Shown: positions 50,334 through 58,900 of the stretch, in pieces
Position numbering within the stretch: position 1 is the first letter of the stretch
How the letters are laid out: the number at the start of each line of letters is the position of its first letter
Assembly: GCA_963705835.1 (NCBI GenBank)
Contig: CAVPLC010000051.1
Coordinates: 138,044-202,043 of the forward strand
DNA length: 64,000 nucleotides
Origin: Palsa-504 sp963705835
GTDB lineage: Bacteria > Actinomycetota > Actinomycetes > Streptosporangiales > Streptosporangiaceae
Reading direction: 5' to 3'
Program-made: the position numbers and the translations under genes
The notes under the pieces: model-generated
The model's database searches: none
The model's input: only the letters and a program-made list of their open reading frames with translations
What the model was told of the DNA's origin: nothing

Positions 50334-51272
50334 TCACACCCCGAACACCGGCGGCGGGTCGACCGCGCGACGGCTATGTGACAGTTCTTGGCAGAACGAG
50401 CTGATGTCAGCATCCGTGCGCGCCTTGACGAGCTGGACGGTGTCTGTAAACAGGGTTTCAGCTTCCCTCAGTGCTTGCGCGTTCCCGCTCGTCCACAGCA
50501 GGTGAAGACGTTCGGCGAATTGGTCGGGCATCACGTCCAGTTCGCCGGTCAGGTGGCTCTGCCATTTGATCATCAGATGCGGCGAGTAGACACCGTTGAG
50601 CGCCAGGACCGCGCCGAATACCGCGTGCGCGGCGCGGGTGAGCAGGTCATGGACTGCGAGATCGTCTCCGCGGCCGGCCAGCGCTTCCCGGGCTCCCCAG
50701 CCGCTGAGCACGTCAGGGCTGAGGGACCGCGCAACCATGGCCGCCACGAGCTTGTCCGGGTAGACAGCCGCCCGCGCCCGCCAGGCGCTGATCAGCTCCG
50801 GCCCGTGAAGCGGACGAGAACGGTGCAGCGCGGCCATACGCATGTGCTTGACCGGATCGGTGTCCGTCCGCAGGACGACATCGTCGACGAAGCGGTCGAT
50901 CGTGCTGACCAGGAAGCTGCTCACCGTCACCTCAAGTTCGCCGAGCCGGTAGTCGTCGCTCCACTCCTCCTCGTCAGGGTCGTAGTCCCACAGCGCCTCC
51001 AGCTCACCGCCGAGCACGTGAACCGGGCCTGCGCGGTCGAGGTCACTCGGCGGATCGAACCAGTAGCAGTCCAATTCGAGGTCAGAGAACCGGTCGGCGA
51101 GACCGGTCCCCACCGACCCGGCGACGGTCAATGCGGCGAGCTTCTCATTGGACGCGTACGCCCGGGCAGCCCGCTCAGCCAGCGCCAGGCGCCACGCGGC
51201 GTGGACATTCGCTTCACCAGGTTCGCCATCGGGCCGGCCCACGGTTGGATCCTGCCAGCCAGGCACCGGCAT
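50334..51272 (-). CDS. nucleotidyltransferase-superfamily protein
   Basis: The product is 312 aa from ATG 51272; a TTG at 51290 is possible. LTVAGSVGTGLADRFSDLELDCYWF near residue 55 is the Gly-Ser helix followed by Asp-x-Glu/Asp, the polymerase-beta-type nucleotidyltransferase signature, and LEVTVSSFLVSTIDRFVDDVV supplies a later acidic strand. The C-terminal half is helical (VHDLLTRAAHAVFGAVLALNGVYSP), like DUF4037 or kanamycin/lincosamide nucleotidyltransferase relatives. It may modify a small molecule or RNA; the target is unknown. Confidence 0.75.
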   Translation of the reverse strand: MPVPGWQDPTVGRPDGEPGEANVHAAWRLALAERAARAYASNEKLAALTVAGSVGTGLADRFSDLELDCYWFDPPSDLDRAGPVHVLGGELEALWDYDPDEEEWSDDYRLGELEVTVSSFLVSTIDRFVDDVVLRTDTDPVKHMRMAALHRSRPLHGPELISAWRARAAVYPDKLVAAMVARSLSPDVLSGWGAREALAGRGDDLAVHDLLTRAAHAVFGAVLALNGVYSPHLMIKWQSHLTGELDVMPDQFAERLHLLWTSGNAQALREAETLFTDTVQLVKARTDADISSFCQELSHSRRAVDPPPVFGV

Positions 51273-51358
51273 CGCCAAGCGCCCCGTCAAGCAGCCGCCC
51301 CGCCAGCTCCCTCAGCGTCGCGAGATCCGGCACCTCCTCCCCCTCCAGCAGCCGGACC

Positions 51359-51928
51359 TCACTGCGCCGATCCGGCCTGCGGCACGGGGGTGATGGCGAG
51401 GACCATGCCGGTCATGACGTCGACCGCCTCGGTATCGGCCAGGCCCTGGTCGAGGCGCAGGGAGTGCCAGGTCCAGAACGAGATCGCGTGGCCGATGACC
51501 GCGCGCAGCCGACGCTGGTCATCCCGGGTGCCGCCGAACGGTGCCGCGAGGACGTCGCGGAAAAGGGTGTCCTGGTCACGCAGGGCCTGCTGGTGCCCTT
51601 CGGGCAGGGCGGCGAAGTCGCGGTAGATGCAGGTCAGCATGTCGGCGCCGGCCCGGAAGAACCGGTACAGGTCGGCTAGGCCGGCCCGCAGCCGGGCGGC
51701 CGGGTCGTCGATCTGGGACCAGGCGCCGGGGTCGGGGAGCTGCTGCCGGGAGATCCAGTGCGCGGAGCACGCGGCGAACAGCGCGCCGTCGTCGGGGAAA
51801 TGCCGGTAGACGGTCAGCCGGGTCACCCCGGCCGCCTCCGCGATGGCGGCGATGGTGGTCGCGGCCGGCCCCACGCTGCCGTGCAGCTCGACGGTGGCCT
51901 CCACGATGCGCTGCCGTGTCTGGTCCAC
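51359..51928 (-). CDS. TetR family regulator, 5' end at a junction
   Basis: The product is 189 aa if GTG 51928 is used (VDQTRQRIVEATVELHGSVG). TIAAIAEAAGVTRLTVYRHFPDDGALFAACSAHW is the HTH and helix 4; DLYRFFRAGADMLTCIYRDF and IGHAISFWTWHSL are the ligand domain. Homologues usually carry 10-20 more N-terminal residues, and the region before the GTG belongs to a cupin fragment on the other strand, so its promoter and a few residues have probably been lost. Whether it is expressed is doubtful. Confidence 0.7.
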   Translation of the reverse strand: MDQTRQRIVEATVELHGSVGPAATTIAAIAEAAGVTRLTVYRHFPDDGALFAACSAHWISRQQLPDPGAWSQIDDPAARLRAGLADLYRFFRAGADMLTCIYRDFAALPEGHQQALRDQDTLFRDVLAAPFGGTRDDQRRLRAVIGHAISFWTWHSLRLDQGLADTEAVDVMTGMVLAITPVPQAGSAQ

Positions 51929-52228
51929 GGGTTCCGGTCCGGCGACAGCGAGGTGGTCCTCGGCCCCGGCGGGTACATCACCAAGCCCCGCGGCGAGCTG
52001 CACACCATGTGGAACGCCGGGCCGGAGCCGGCCCGGATGATCGAGGTGATCAGCCCGGCCGGGTTCGAGCACTTCTTCCGCGAGATGGCCGACCTCACCG
52101 CGGCCGGGCCGCCGCAGCTCACCGAGGTCATGGCCCTGGCCGACCGGTACGGACTGCAGTTCGGCCAGCCGGACTGGCTGCCCGAGCTGATCGCGCGGTA
52201 CCACCTCACCCCGCCGCCGGGCGCCTAA
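51929..52228 (+). pseudogene. C-terminal cupin fragment
   Basis: The frame reads FRSGDSEVVLGPGGYITKPRGELHTMWNAGPE, then RMIEVISPAGFEHFFREMADL and ends WLPELIARYHLTPPPGA. This is the second half of a quercetin-dioxygenase-like cupin; the first metal-binding motif is missing and no start codon suits. It begins immediately where the divergent TetR gene begins, so the sequence between the two genes, including both 5' ends, was lost. Confidence 0.7.
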
Positions 52229-52262
52229 CCGCCCCGGTCATCGGCGGAACCGGTCAGCGCGT

Positions 52263-52361
52263 CCTGAGCTCGGCGCGGTCACGCTCAAGGACCTGACGGC
52301 CCGGCAGGTGCAGAAGGCCCTGGCCGAGCTGTCGGCATCGCTGCCCGCCCGCTCGCTACGG
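52263..52361 (+). mobile_element. fragment of a tyrosine site-specific integrase
   Basis: Thirty-three codons read PELGAVTLKDLTARQVQ and KALAELSASLPARSLR, the core-binding helices of actinobacterial phage/ICE-type integrases (LxxLTxxxVQxxLxxLxxxLxxRSL). The frame then leaves the family. It is a scrap; no attachment site or other element genes are nearby. It lies 35 bases after the cupin fragment, beside the rearrangement. Confidence 0.6.
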
Positions 52362-52585
52362 CCGCCTCTGCTCAGCACCAGGCTTACGAGATCGCTCGCC
52401 CACGGGGAACAGCTCCGCTGGCAGCCGGCAGTTGATCGGCGTGGCCGTGGCCTAAGATCACGCGTGTGCCTTGCCCGGCCGCAGCCTTGTCTGCCAACCT
52501 GAATGATCCCGCGAGGTCAGGGGCCCGGCAGAGCCACCAGCCCGAGCCGCTCTCCGAGGCGGTCGACGCGAAAGGAACGGCACCC

Positions 52586-53329
52586 ATGCCTGACGAGCGA
52601 GTAGGCGACCCTGGCCACCGGGGAAGCACGATCGCTGACCTCGCCGAGGCCGCAGGTCCCGGCTCAGTCGATGGCCGCCACCTTCTACTGGTCGGCGCGG
52701 GGCCTGGCCTTGGACTGGCCGTGGCACGTCGCTTCGCCGTGGGCGGCTACCGGGTAACCCTGGTGGCGCGTAGCACGGACGGCCTCGGCGACCTCGCGGG
52801 CGCCTTGGCCGATACCGGGGCCAAGATCAACACCATCGCGGCCGATGCCAGCGATCCCGACGGCCTGGGCGCCCGGATGAGGGAGCTCTACCTCGGAAAT
52901 GGCGCACCGGGCGTCATCGTCTATAACGCCGTCATGGGAGCTCCAGACCGGCTGCTGAGCTCAAGTGTCGCCCACCTCCGGGCGGCGTATTCAGTAGATG
53001 TCATCAGCGCCATCGTCGTCGCGCAGGTGGCCGCCCCGGCCATGCGGGCCGCCGGCTTCGGGACCATCCTCGTCACCGGGGGCGGGTTCGCCGACCACCC
53101 GATCCCGGCCCTTGCGACCGTTTCCCTCGGCAAGGCGGCTCTGCGGTCGGCCGCGACAATGCTCGGCGCCGACCTGGAACCGGACGGCATCCGTGTGGCC
53201 ACACTGACGATCGCGGGGACGATAGTTGCAGGTACTTCCTTTGACCCGGAGCGCATCGCCGAACGCTACTGGGAGGTTGTCCACGTGGACGGTCCATGGC
53301 AGGCAGAATTCCGATTTACCGGCGAGTAG
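52586..53329 (+). CDS. SDR family protein lacking the catalytic Tyr
   Basis: The product is 247 aa from ATG 52586 after GAAAGGA. HLLLVGAGPGLGLAVARRFAVGGYRVTLVARS is the nucleotide loop and VIVYNAVMGAPDRLLSS the NxAG-like strand. At the YxxxK position it reads TVSLGKAALRSAA, so the Lys is present but the Tyr is not. This is seen in a divergent SDR group and leaves catalysis in doubt; it may bind NAD(P) as a regulator. The gene has no close neighbours on its strand; the NTF2-like gene faces it. Confidence 0.8.
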   Translation: MPDERVGDPGHRGSTIADLAEAAGPGSVDGRHLLLVGAGPGLGLAVARRFAVGGYRVTLVARSTDGLGDLAGALADTGAKINTIAADASDPDGLGARMRELYLGNGAPGVIVYNAVMGAPDRLLSSSVAHLRAAYSVDVISAIVVAQVAAPAMRAAGFGTILVTGGGFADHPIPALATVSLGKAALRSAATMLGADLEPDGIRVATLTIAGTIVAGTSFDPERIAERYWEVVHVDGPWQAEFRFTGE

Positions 53330-53477
53330 GCGACGTCTTACGGATGCGGCCAGGGAAGGCTGATCGTGGCATCTGCACGTCTTGTCACAAGATGCCTTCG
53401 AGAGCCCTCCCTGCCCGGCTGTGGGTGTGCAGGGCCCCGCCGCCGGCGGGAGTGCCCGGGCAGGTTGGGGTCGGCTG

Positions 53478-53891
53478 TCACTGCTTGCCCGCGGCAGCTG
53501 CCGGGGCCTGGAGGGAGTTGCGGGCGGGCTCGCGCCGCTCCCACAGCACGTTGATGATCTTCCATCCGGCTGCGGTCTGGATCAGGTGCAGGTAGTCGAC
53601 CCATCCGCTGGCGTCGACGCGGACGCTCGCGGCGCGGCCGAACACGTCGAGTACGCGCACGTCGTTGCGCCGGGTGGGGTCGGCCATGCCCGTTCCGGCG
53701 GCGGTCCTGTCGATCAGCTCGCGGGCGCCCATGTCCGCCACCACCAGCTCGCCCGAACCGTCGGCCGTTTGGATTCGCTTGGCAAGGGCCGGATGCAGCG
53801 CGCGCTGCATCCTGGCCGCGTCGCCGGTGTACCAGCCGTCGATGTAATCAAGGGCGGCCGTCACGATCTGGCCGTGCTCGGTCTGTGCCAT
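53478..53891 (-). CDS. NTF2-like protein, lumazine-binding-like family
   Basis: The product is 137 aa. IVTAALDYIDGWYTGDAARMQRALHPALAKR is the first helix pair, then TADGSGELVVADM, ASVRVDASGWVDYLHLIQTAAGWKIINVLWE, as in DUF4440/putative lumazine-binding proteins. AGGACTCCGGACGCC precedes the ATG. It is divergent from the HxlR regulator and probably its target. Function is unknown. Confidence 0.82.
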   Translation of the reverse strand: MAQTEHGQIVTAALDYIDGWYTGDAARMQRALHPALAKRIQTADGSGELVVADMGARELIDRTAAGTGMADPTRRNDVRVLDVFGRAASVRVDASGWVDYLHLIQTAAGWKIINVLWERREPARNSLQAPAAAAGKQ

Positions 53892-54035
53892 GGCGTCCGG
53901 AGTCCTCTCGTTTCAGGACCTGCGGCATGCAGGTGCGCTCATCATCGCCGGAACATGCACAATAAGGAAGTACGCACTTTTTTGTGCTGTAGTATCGCCT
54001 GGTATACCGTTGCTGCTCGGGAGCGTGATGACGCG

Positions 54036-54395
54036 ATGAAGCCCGCCTGGCACACTTGCGAGGTCTCCACCACCCTGGAAATTATCGGCGGCCGCTGGAA
54101 GACCGTCATCGTGTTCTACCTGCTCGACGGGCCGAAACGTTTCAGCGAAATCATGCGCTACCTGCCGGGAGTCACCCAGCGCATGCTCACCCGCCAGCTA
54201 CGCGAACTCGAACGCGACCACGTACTGACCCGGCACGTCTACCCCCAGGTGCCGCCCAGGGTCGACTACAAGCTCACTGAGTTCGGCCACAGCCTCAAGC
54301 CCGTCCTGCTCAGCATGCGTGACTGGGGCGCCACCTACCGCCAGGACGTACTGAACCTGCGCAGCGCCGACCCCGCCAGCGCCGCAACCAGCTAA
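54036..54395 (+). CDS. HxlR family regulator
   Basis: The product is 119 aa. WHTCEVSTTLEIIGGRWKTVIVFYLLDGPKRFSEIMRYLPGVTQRMLTRQLRELERDHVLTRHVYPQVPPRVDYKLTEFG (outline) is the single winged helix of the HxlR family; Cys near residue 7 of the mature start is the usual redox or aldehyde sensor position. The intergenic region to the NTF2-like gene has GCAC-N6-GTGC near 53975-53990 as a possible operator. Its 3' end overlaps the YeeE-like gene on the other strand. Confidence 0.9.
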   Translation: MKPAWHTCEVSTTLEIIGGRWKTVIVFYLLDGPKRFSEIMRYLPGVTQRMLTRQLRELERDHVLTRHVYPQVPPRVDYKLTEFGHSLKPVLLSMRDWGATYRQDVLNLRSADPASAATS

Positions 54396-55008
54396 CGCCC
54401 CCCTGGCCCAGCATCCGGCCGCGATCCGCACCGTCTTCGCCCAGCCCAGTGACCACCGAGGTGAGCGCGCCCGGCGCGACGCTCGTAACGGACATACGCG
54501 TCATGTTCGCTCTGTCCCGGAGGACGGCTCCGGAGCCGTACGTGCAGGTGAGCGGGGGTTGTTCCCGCTGATCAGCCGCGGCCTCGAGATGCTGGTCCCG
54601 GGCCGGGCGGCCGGCCGCGCCCCGCAGCCACATGCCGACGGCCAGGCCGGCCAGCACGAGCAGGCCACCCAGGCCGCCGGTGGCGACCACGGCGACCGCA
54701 CCGCCCGGGCAGGTCCCGGTCAGGCCGAACCCGGCGCCGAAGATCACGGCGCCGAAGACGTGACGGCGCCGGGCCGGTGCGCGCGGGAGCCGCAGCGGGC
54801 CTCCGTACCTGGTTACCCCGGCACCGCGCAGCAACGCCAGCCCGGCGGCCGCCACGGCCACCGCAGAGCCGAAGACGGCGAACAGGTACCAGCTGCGCAA
54901 CAGCAGCGCCTGGTGGATGGTGGTGTAGTTGCCGAACCCGCTGCCGGTGACGAGGAACCCGAAGGCTATGCCGACCGCGACCGTGGTGGCCCGCGCGCCC
55001 CGGTTCAC
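54310..55008 (-). CDS. YeeE/YedE family sulfur transporter, C-terminal half protein
   Basis: The product is 232 aa from GTG 55008, which overlaps the stop of the other half. VAVGIAFGFLVTGSGFGNYTTIH, RSWYLFAVFGSAVAVAAAGLALL and HVFGAVIFGAGFGLTGTCPGGAVAVVATGG are the conserved TM blocks with the GLTGTCPG motif. The expected end is near residue 150; the remaining 80 residues are Arg/Gly-rich and run 86 bases into the HxlR gene on the opposite strand, so the true stop was probably lost to a frameshift or a rearrangement. The family imports thiosulfate or other sulfur compounds. Confidence 0.75.
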   Translation of the reverse strand: MNRGARATTVAVGIAFGFLVTGSGFGNYTTIHQALLLRSWYLFAVFGSAVAVAAAGLALLRGAGVTRYGGPLRLPRAPARRRHVFGAVIFGAGFGLTGTCPGGAVAVVATGGLGGLLVLAGLAVGMWLRGAAGRPARDQHLEAAADQREQPPLTCTYGSGAVLRDRANMTRMSVTSVAPGALTSVVTGLGEDGADRGRMLGQGGVSWLRRWRGRRCAGSVRPGGRWRPSHAC

Positions 55009-55478
55009 AGCGCACCACCGGACAGGGCGTGGACGGCGAACGTGACGCCGACCGCGACGGCGAAGAACGTCGCGGTGGCGGTGAGGGAGTCCGGTGAGCC
55101 GGCGGCGCAGCCGGACAGCCCGTGCCCAGACGTGCAGCCCTCGGCCCAGCGGGCCCCGTAGCCCAGTGCCAGGCCACCCCCGGCGAGCAGCGGGAGCAGG
55201 ACCCCGGCGGGCAAGACCGCCGACAGCACCGGATAACCGGTCAGCCGGGTGGCCGAGCCCAGCAGGCCCGCGGCGAGCGCGCCGCTGATCAGGGCCGCAA
55301 GGAATTCCACCCGCCAGCGTTCCCCGCGCCAGCCTTCGACGGGGGCCACGACCGCTGCCAGCCAGGCACCGGAAACCCCGAGCCTGCGGTTCGCGAGCCC
55401 GTACAGGGCGGCCACGCACAGGCCCAGGCCCGGCCCGGCCAGCCACCACGGCAGCAGTGCCGGGAGCAATCTCAGCAC
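55005..55478 (-). CDS. YeeE/YedE family sulfur transporter, N-terminal half protein
   Basis: The product is 157 aa from GTG 55478, 8 bases after AAGGGAGG; longer frames to 55712 have no signal. GLCVAALYGLANRRLGVSGAW, SAVLPAGVLLPLLAGGGLALGYGARWAEGCTSGHGLSGCA carries the GARxAxGCTSGHGLSG motif with its conserved Cys, and the last TM is ATFFAVAVGVTFAVHAL. The family is usually one protein; here two coupled half genes make it up. Confidence 0.8.
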   Translation of the reverse strand: MLRLLPALLPWWLAGPGLGLCVAALYGLANRRLGVSGAWLAAVVAPVEGWRGERWRVEFLAALISGALAAGLLGSATRLTGYPVLSAVLPAGVLLPLLAGGGLALGYGARWAEGCTSGHGLSGCAAGSPDSLTATATFFAVAVGVTFAVHALSGGAL

Positions 55479-55756
55479 CGTGACCACCTCCCTTGCACCG
55501 GCGATCTCCGGTCGTGGGTCCGCCGGCAGATGTCCGCACCGGTGGGACATCCCTGCTACGAAACATGCGCTGCCGGGGCTGGCGCTGGCATGGGGGAACT
55601 CCCCCATTTCACCCAAACGGCCCGTCCGCCACGTCAGACTGCTGACCCCTGCACGTGCGCCGGCCGGGTCCCGCGCGGCCAGCCGCCGCGGTGTCCCCGG
55701 ACAGCAAGGCACCCGCCGCCGGCGTCAGGTGGCTTCGTGGATTGACGGGGAGATGG

Positions 55757-57346
55757 TCAGGAGAGCAGCTCGTGGGTCAGCGCGTAGGCCACCGCTGCGG
55801 TGCGGCTGGTCACGCCGAGCTTGACCAGGATGTGCTCCACATGGTGCTCGGCGGTGCGCCGGCTGATGTAAAGGGCCTTGCTGATCTCGGGATTGGAGGC
55901 GCCCTGGGACAGCAGCCGCAGCACCTCCAGCTCCCGGGAGCTAAGCGCTGGGAACGGGACTGCCGCACGCGCGGGACGGAGCGGGCGCCCGGTACCGGTC
56001 TTGGCGCAGGACCAGAGGGCAGCCAAGCATGCCCGGTCCAGGCCGGCCTCGCCGGACAGGTCCGGGAGGCCATCGCGGGCACGCTCGGCCCAGGTATCGG
56101 CGGCAGCCAGCAGCCGTGCCCCAATCGACAGCCCGGGCCCGGCAAGCCCGAGGGGGTAGCCCGATCCGTCCAGCCGCTCGTGGTGGGCGCCGACGTCGGC
56201 GGCCAGGTCGGCGAGCGGGCGGACCCGCGACAAGATGCGCTGGGCATAGTACGGGTGCAGCCGGACCGGCTCAGCCAGCGCCCCGGTTCCATCCGTCCGG
56301 CGGGGCGCCTGTGTGTCATCGCCTGCCTTTTCCAGCAGCCGGTAGGGCACGGCGATCTTACCCAGGTCGTGGACCAGCCCAGCCCGGTGCAGCCGGTCCT
56401 GCTCGGCCTGCGAGAGCCCGAGCTGGGCGGCGGCCGCCGCGGCCAGCCGGGCCACGGTGTGCGAGTGCAGGCCGCGGGACCCCGACTTCAGGTCGGCGAA
56501 GTCAGCCAGCGCCTCGCACACCGCCAGGCGCCGATCTCCTGCAAGCTGATCGGCCCGAGTCCCCGGGTCGCAGGCGAACACCTCCGGGAGCGGGATGGGG
56601 TCATCACCCGGCGGCCACATGCCACCGGCCAGGTCCAGGTAGGCCTCGGCCAAACCCGGCTCGAAGTAGGTCCCGGACCGCCGGCGGACCATGGCGGCAG
56701 CCTGTTCGGCGCCGGCCACGCTGCGGACAACATCGGCGGCCAGCGCCAGATGCAGGACCTGGGCCGGCTTCGGGATTACATCGGCACGCCGGCCGAAGGC
56801 CGGGCCGCGGCCGTCATGCCGCTCGTACTGGTAGTGCACCGCGTCCTGCACGTGATCGCCGAACCCGAGCCTGGCGGCGAAGCCGACGGCGATCTCGCAG
56901 TGCGCCGCCATCGCCTCATGCGCCACCGCCCCGCACTGGGACGCGAAGGCGGCCAGCCGGGCCAGCCGCGCGGGCAGGGCAGAATCTAGCCGCAGCTGGC
57001 CCCTGGCCCAGCCCCCCAGGCTGCGCGGGCTGTGCAGGTCAACCAGGACCAGGTCGAGCCGGGGCGCCAGCTCCTGCTCGGCGAAGAACGGGGCCAGCAC
57101 CGCGCTGCAGGGGCCACAGCCCACATCCTTGATCAGCGCCCCGTAGAAAACCGCCTCCAGATCCTGGGCCGCCAGCCCCAGCGCGCGGCCGAGCCGCATC
57201 CCCACAAACGCGGTATTAGTCCCATGCTCCATCCGCTCGGCCACCGCCAGGCCAGAACCGTAAGACAGGGCACACAACAACTCAGCCGTACCCGACGGGC
57301 CTGACCGCTGGCCCGGCGACGGAACCGCGGCAGCGGCCGAGCCCAT
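55757..57346 (-). CDS. HD-GYP domain protein with C-terminal LuxR HTH
   Basis: The product is 529 aa. The first 250 residues hold an HD-like helical domain with poor conservation (VFYGALIKDVGCGPC, HYQYERHDGRGP). Residues about 300-425 are a clear HD-GYP phosphodiesterase: HSHTVARLAAAAAAQLG, HRAGLVHDLGKIAVP, HPYYAQRIL, ADVGAHHERLDGSGYPLGL. Residues about 462-525 are a LuxR HTH (LSSRELEVLRLLSQGASNPEISKALYISRRTAEHHVEHIL). HD-GYP fused directly to a DNA-binding domain, without a receiver, suggests a c-di-GMP- or GGDEF-linked transcription factor. The ligand is inference. Confidence 0.85.
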   Translation of the reverse strand: MGSAAAAVPSPGQRSGPSGTAELLCALSYGSGLAVAERMEHGTNTAFVGMRLGRALGLAAQDLEAVFYGALIKDVGCGPCSAVLAPFFAEQELAPRLDLVLVDLHSPRSLGGWARGQLRLDSALPARLARLAAFASQCGAVAHEAMAAHCEIAVGFAARLGFGDHVQDAVHYQYERHDGRGPAFGRRADVIPKPAQVLHLALAADVVRSVAGAEQAAAMVRRRSGTYFEPGLAEAYLDLAGGMWPPGDDPIPLPEVFACDPGTRADQLAGDRRLAVCEALADFADLKSGSRGLHSHTVARLAAAAAAQLGLSQAEQDRLHRAGLVHDLGKIAVPYRLLEKAGDDTQAPRRTDGTGALAEPVRLHPYYAQRILSRVRPLADLAADVGAHHERLDGSGYPLGLAGPGLSIGARLLAAADTWAERARDGLPDLSGEAGLDRACLAALWSCAKTGTGRPLRPARAAVPFPALSSRELEVLRLLSQGASNPEISKALYISRRTAEHHVEHILVKLGVTSRTAAVAYALTHELLS

Positions 57347-57584
57347 CTGGCCAGCGTAACCCGCGCCCAGGCCCCGTGGGTGCGCGGGAACAGGAGTTCT
57401 GCGTTCGTGCTCGGGTCTTGTCGGTGGTCACCCACGCGGCGGCGAAAAACCCGAACGAGCCGAGCCGGGTCACCACCCCCAGGTCCATCCCGGTCATCTG
57501 CCAGACCGGGACCACCCAGCACCCGGCGGCCAGCCCCAGCGTCGCCGGCAGCGCGACCGCCGCGGTCGTCCTAGCGGCCGTCAT
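57282..57584 (-). pseudogene. N-terminal fragment of a DUF2182 membrane protein
   Basis: ATG 57584 opens TAAVALPATLGLAAGCWVV and QMTGMDLGVVTRLGSFGFFAAAWV, the first TM region of DUF2182 metal-binding membrane proteins, which normally continue VMMAAMMLPG. Here the text changes to TTDKTRARTQ and the frame runs on into the HD-GYP promoter. Only about 60 residues of some 270 remain. It overlaps the DUF899 stop by 14 bases, so it was once the second gene of that operon. Confidence 0.65.
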
Positions 57585-58380
57585 GGCCGGTGCCGAGATC
57601 ATCGGAGCGCCCCGCTTCGAGTCGCGGCCACTGGGCGATGGGGCGTCCGCCCGGCCACGCCGACACTGGCGGCCAAGCGGGCGCGCCGCCGGCACTCCGC
57701 GTGATGGAGCACCCTTGCGGCCAGCCGGGCGGCGAGTCCTCCCACGACTCCTGGCGTCCGTACACGGTCAGGTCCATGAGCGCGTAGCTGTAGTCCATGG
57801 CCTCGGCGCCGCGGCGGGTGGTCCAGTAGGTTTCGAAGACGCGGTCGCCGTCGCGCAGGTAGCACACCAGGTGGAACAAGCCGATCTGGCGGCCGACGAG
57901 GAGCGCGTCGAGGGAGTCTTGCGCGGAGTACCAGGGCGTGTCCCAGCCCATGAAGTCCCGGTAGCGGACGCTTTCCTCGTACGGGCCCTGGCAGAAGACC
58001 GCGTAGGTGATGTCGCGGGAATGCAGGTAGGACAGCTCGGTGACCTGGGTGGTGACCCATGTGCAGCCTTCGCACTGCTCGGCGGCGGGGTGGCCGCCCC
58101 ACCACATGAAGTAGTAGGCGATGAGCTGCCGGCGCCCGTCGAACGCGTCCAGCAAGGTGAGCGGCCCGCGGGGCCCGGTCAGCGCGAGACTGGCGTCGAC
58201 CTCGACCATGGGCAGGCGCCGCCGGGCCGCCGCGATCGCGTCGCCCTCCCGGGTGTGGGCCTTCTCCCGGACCCGCAGCGCATCCAGCTGTGTCTGAAAG
58301 GCAGCCCGGTCCACCACCAGAGGTAGCGCCGCCGCGTCCCCGGCTGCCGGCTGCCTGGCGCTCTTCAGCTTGTCGGCCAT
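57571..58380 (-). CDS. DUF899 family thioredoxin-like protein
   Basis: The product is 269 aa from ATG 58380 with GAGGGAGAG upstream. VREKAHTREGDAIAAARRRLPMVEVD and LLDAFDGRRQLIAYYFMWW, AAEQCEGCTWVTTQVTELSYL (Cys-x2-Cys in the thioredoxin position), FMGWDTPWYSAQDSLDALL and FETYWTTRRGAEAMDYSYALMDLTVYGRQESWEDSPPGWPQ are the family blocks. The role is unproven; a redox function is suggested by the fold and the CxxC. Confidence 0.87.
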   Translation of the reverse strand: MADKLKSARQPAAGDAAALPLVVDRAAFQTQLDALRVREKAHTREGDAIAAARRRLPMVEVDASLALTGPRGPLTLLDAFDGRRQLIAYYFMWWGGHPAAEQCEGCTWVTTQVTELSYLHSRDITYAVFCQGPYEESVRYRDFMGWDTPWYSAQDSLDALLVGRQIGLFHLVCYLRDGDRVFETYWTTRRGAEAMDYSYALMDLTVYGRQESWEDSPPGWPQGCSITRSAGGAPAWPPVSAWPGGRPIAQWPRLEAGRSDDLGTGHDGR

Positions 58381-58546
58381 GATTCTCTCCCTCTGGTCGT
58401 TACAACAGGTCAACGAGGCCAGTGTTGACCAGAAGACCGGCGCTCGCCCAGTGCCTGGAGCACCAGTCCGAGGTAGGTTTCTCACGCCTGCGGCGTGCAC
58501 TGCTCATCTGCTCGCCGGTTCGGCCTTGCGGTGGTGCGGGTTGGGG

Positions 58547-58810
58547 TTATTCGGTGCGGAGCGCGGATGCGGTGCGGGTCCCGGCTGCCCAGCTGGCCGG
58601 GGCGAGCGCGCCTGCCAAGGCGATGGCCAGGCCAGACAGGGCGAGCAGGATCAGTTCGGACGCGCGGTAGACGTCCAGCACCGCGGGCGGCAGGCCGGTC
58701 TGCACGGCGTGGCCCATAACCGGCAGCACGTACTGGTGCAGCGCGACCCCGGCCGGGATGGCGATCAGGCCGGCCGCCAGGCCGATCCCGGCCACCGTGC
58801 TGATCACCAT
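58547..58810 (-). pseudogene. C-terminal fragment of an FtsX-like ABC permease
   Basis: The 87 codons read GIGLAAGLIAIPAGVALHQYVLPVM, ELILLALSGLAIALAGALAPASW, then AAGTRTASALRTE at the end, the last two TM helices and terminal signature of MacB/FtsX-type permeases. The remaining domains are absent upstream, where another gene starts in the opposite direction. A short peptide could still start at 58810. Confidence 0.7.
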
Positions 58811-58900
58811 TCGGTACGTTGTGACACGTGGCGCGCATGTCTATCGATGCCACGCCGAACGGGTTTGATCTGTGCGTGGCTTGTGGAGGAGGATCTGGCC

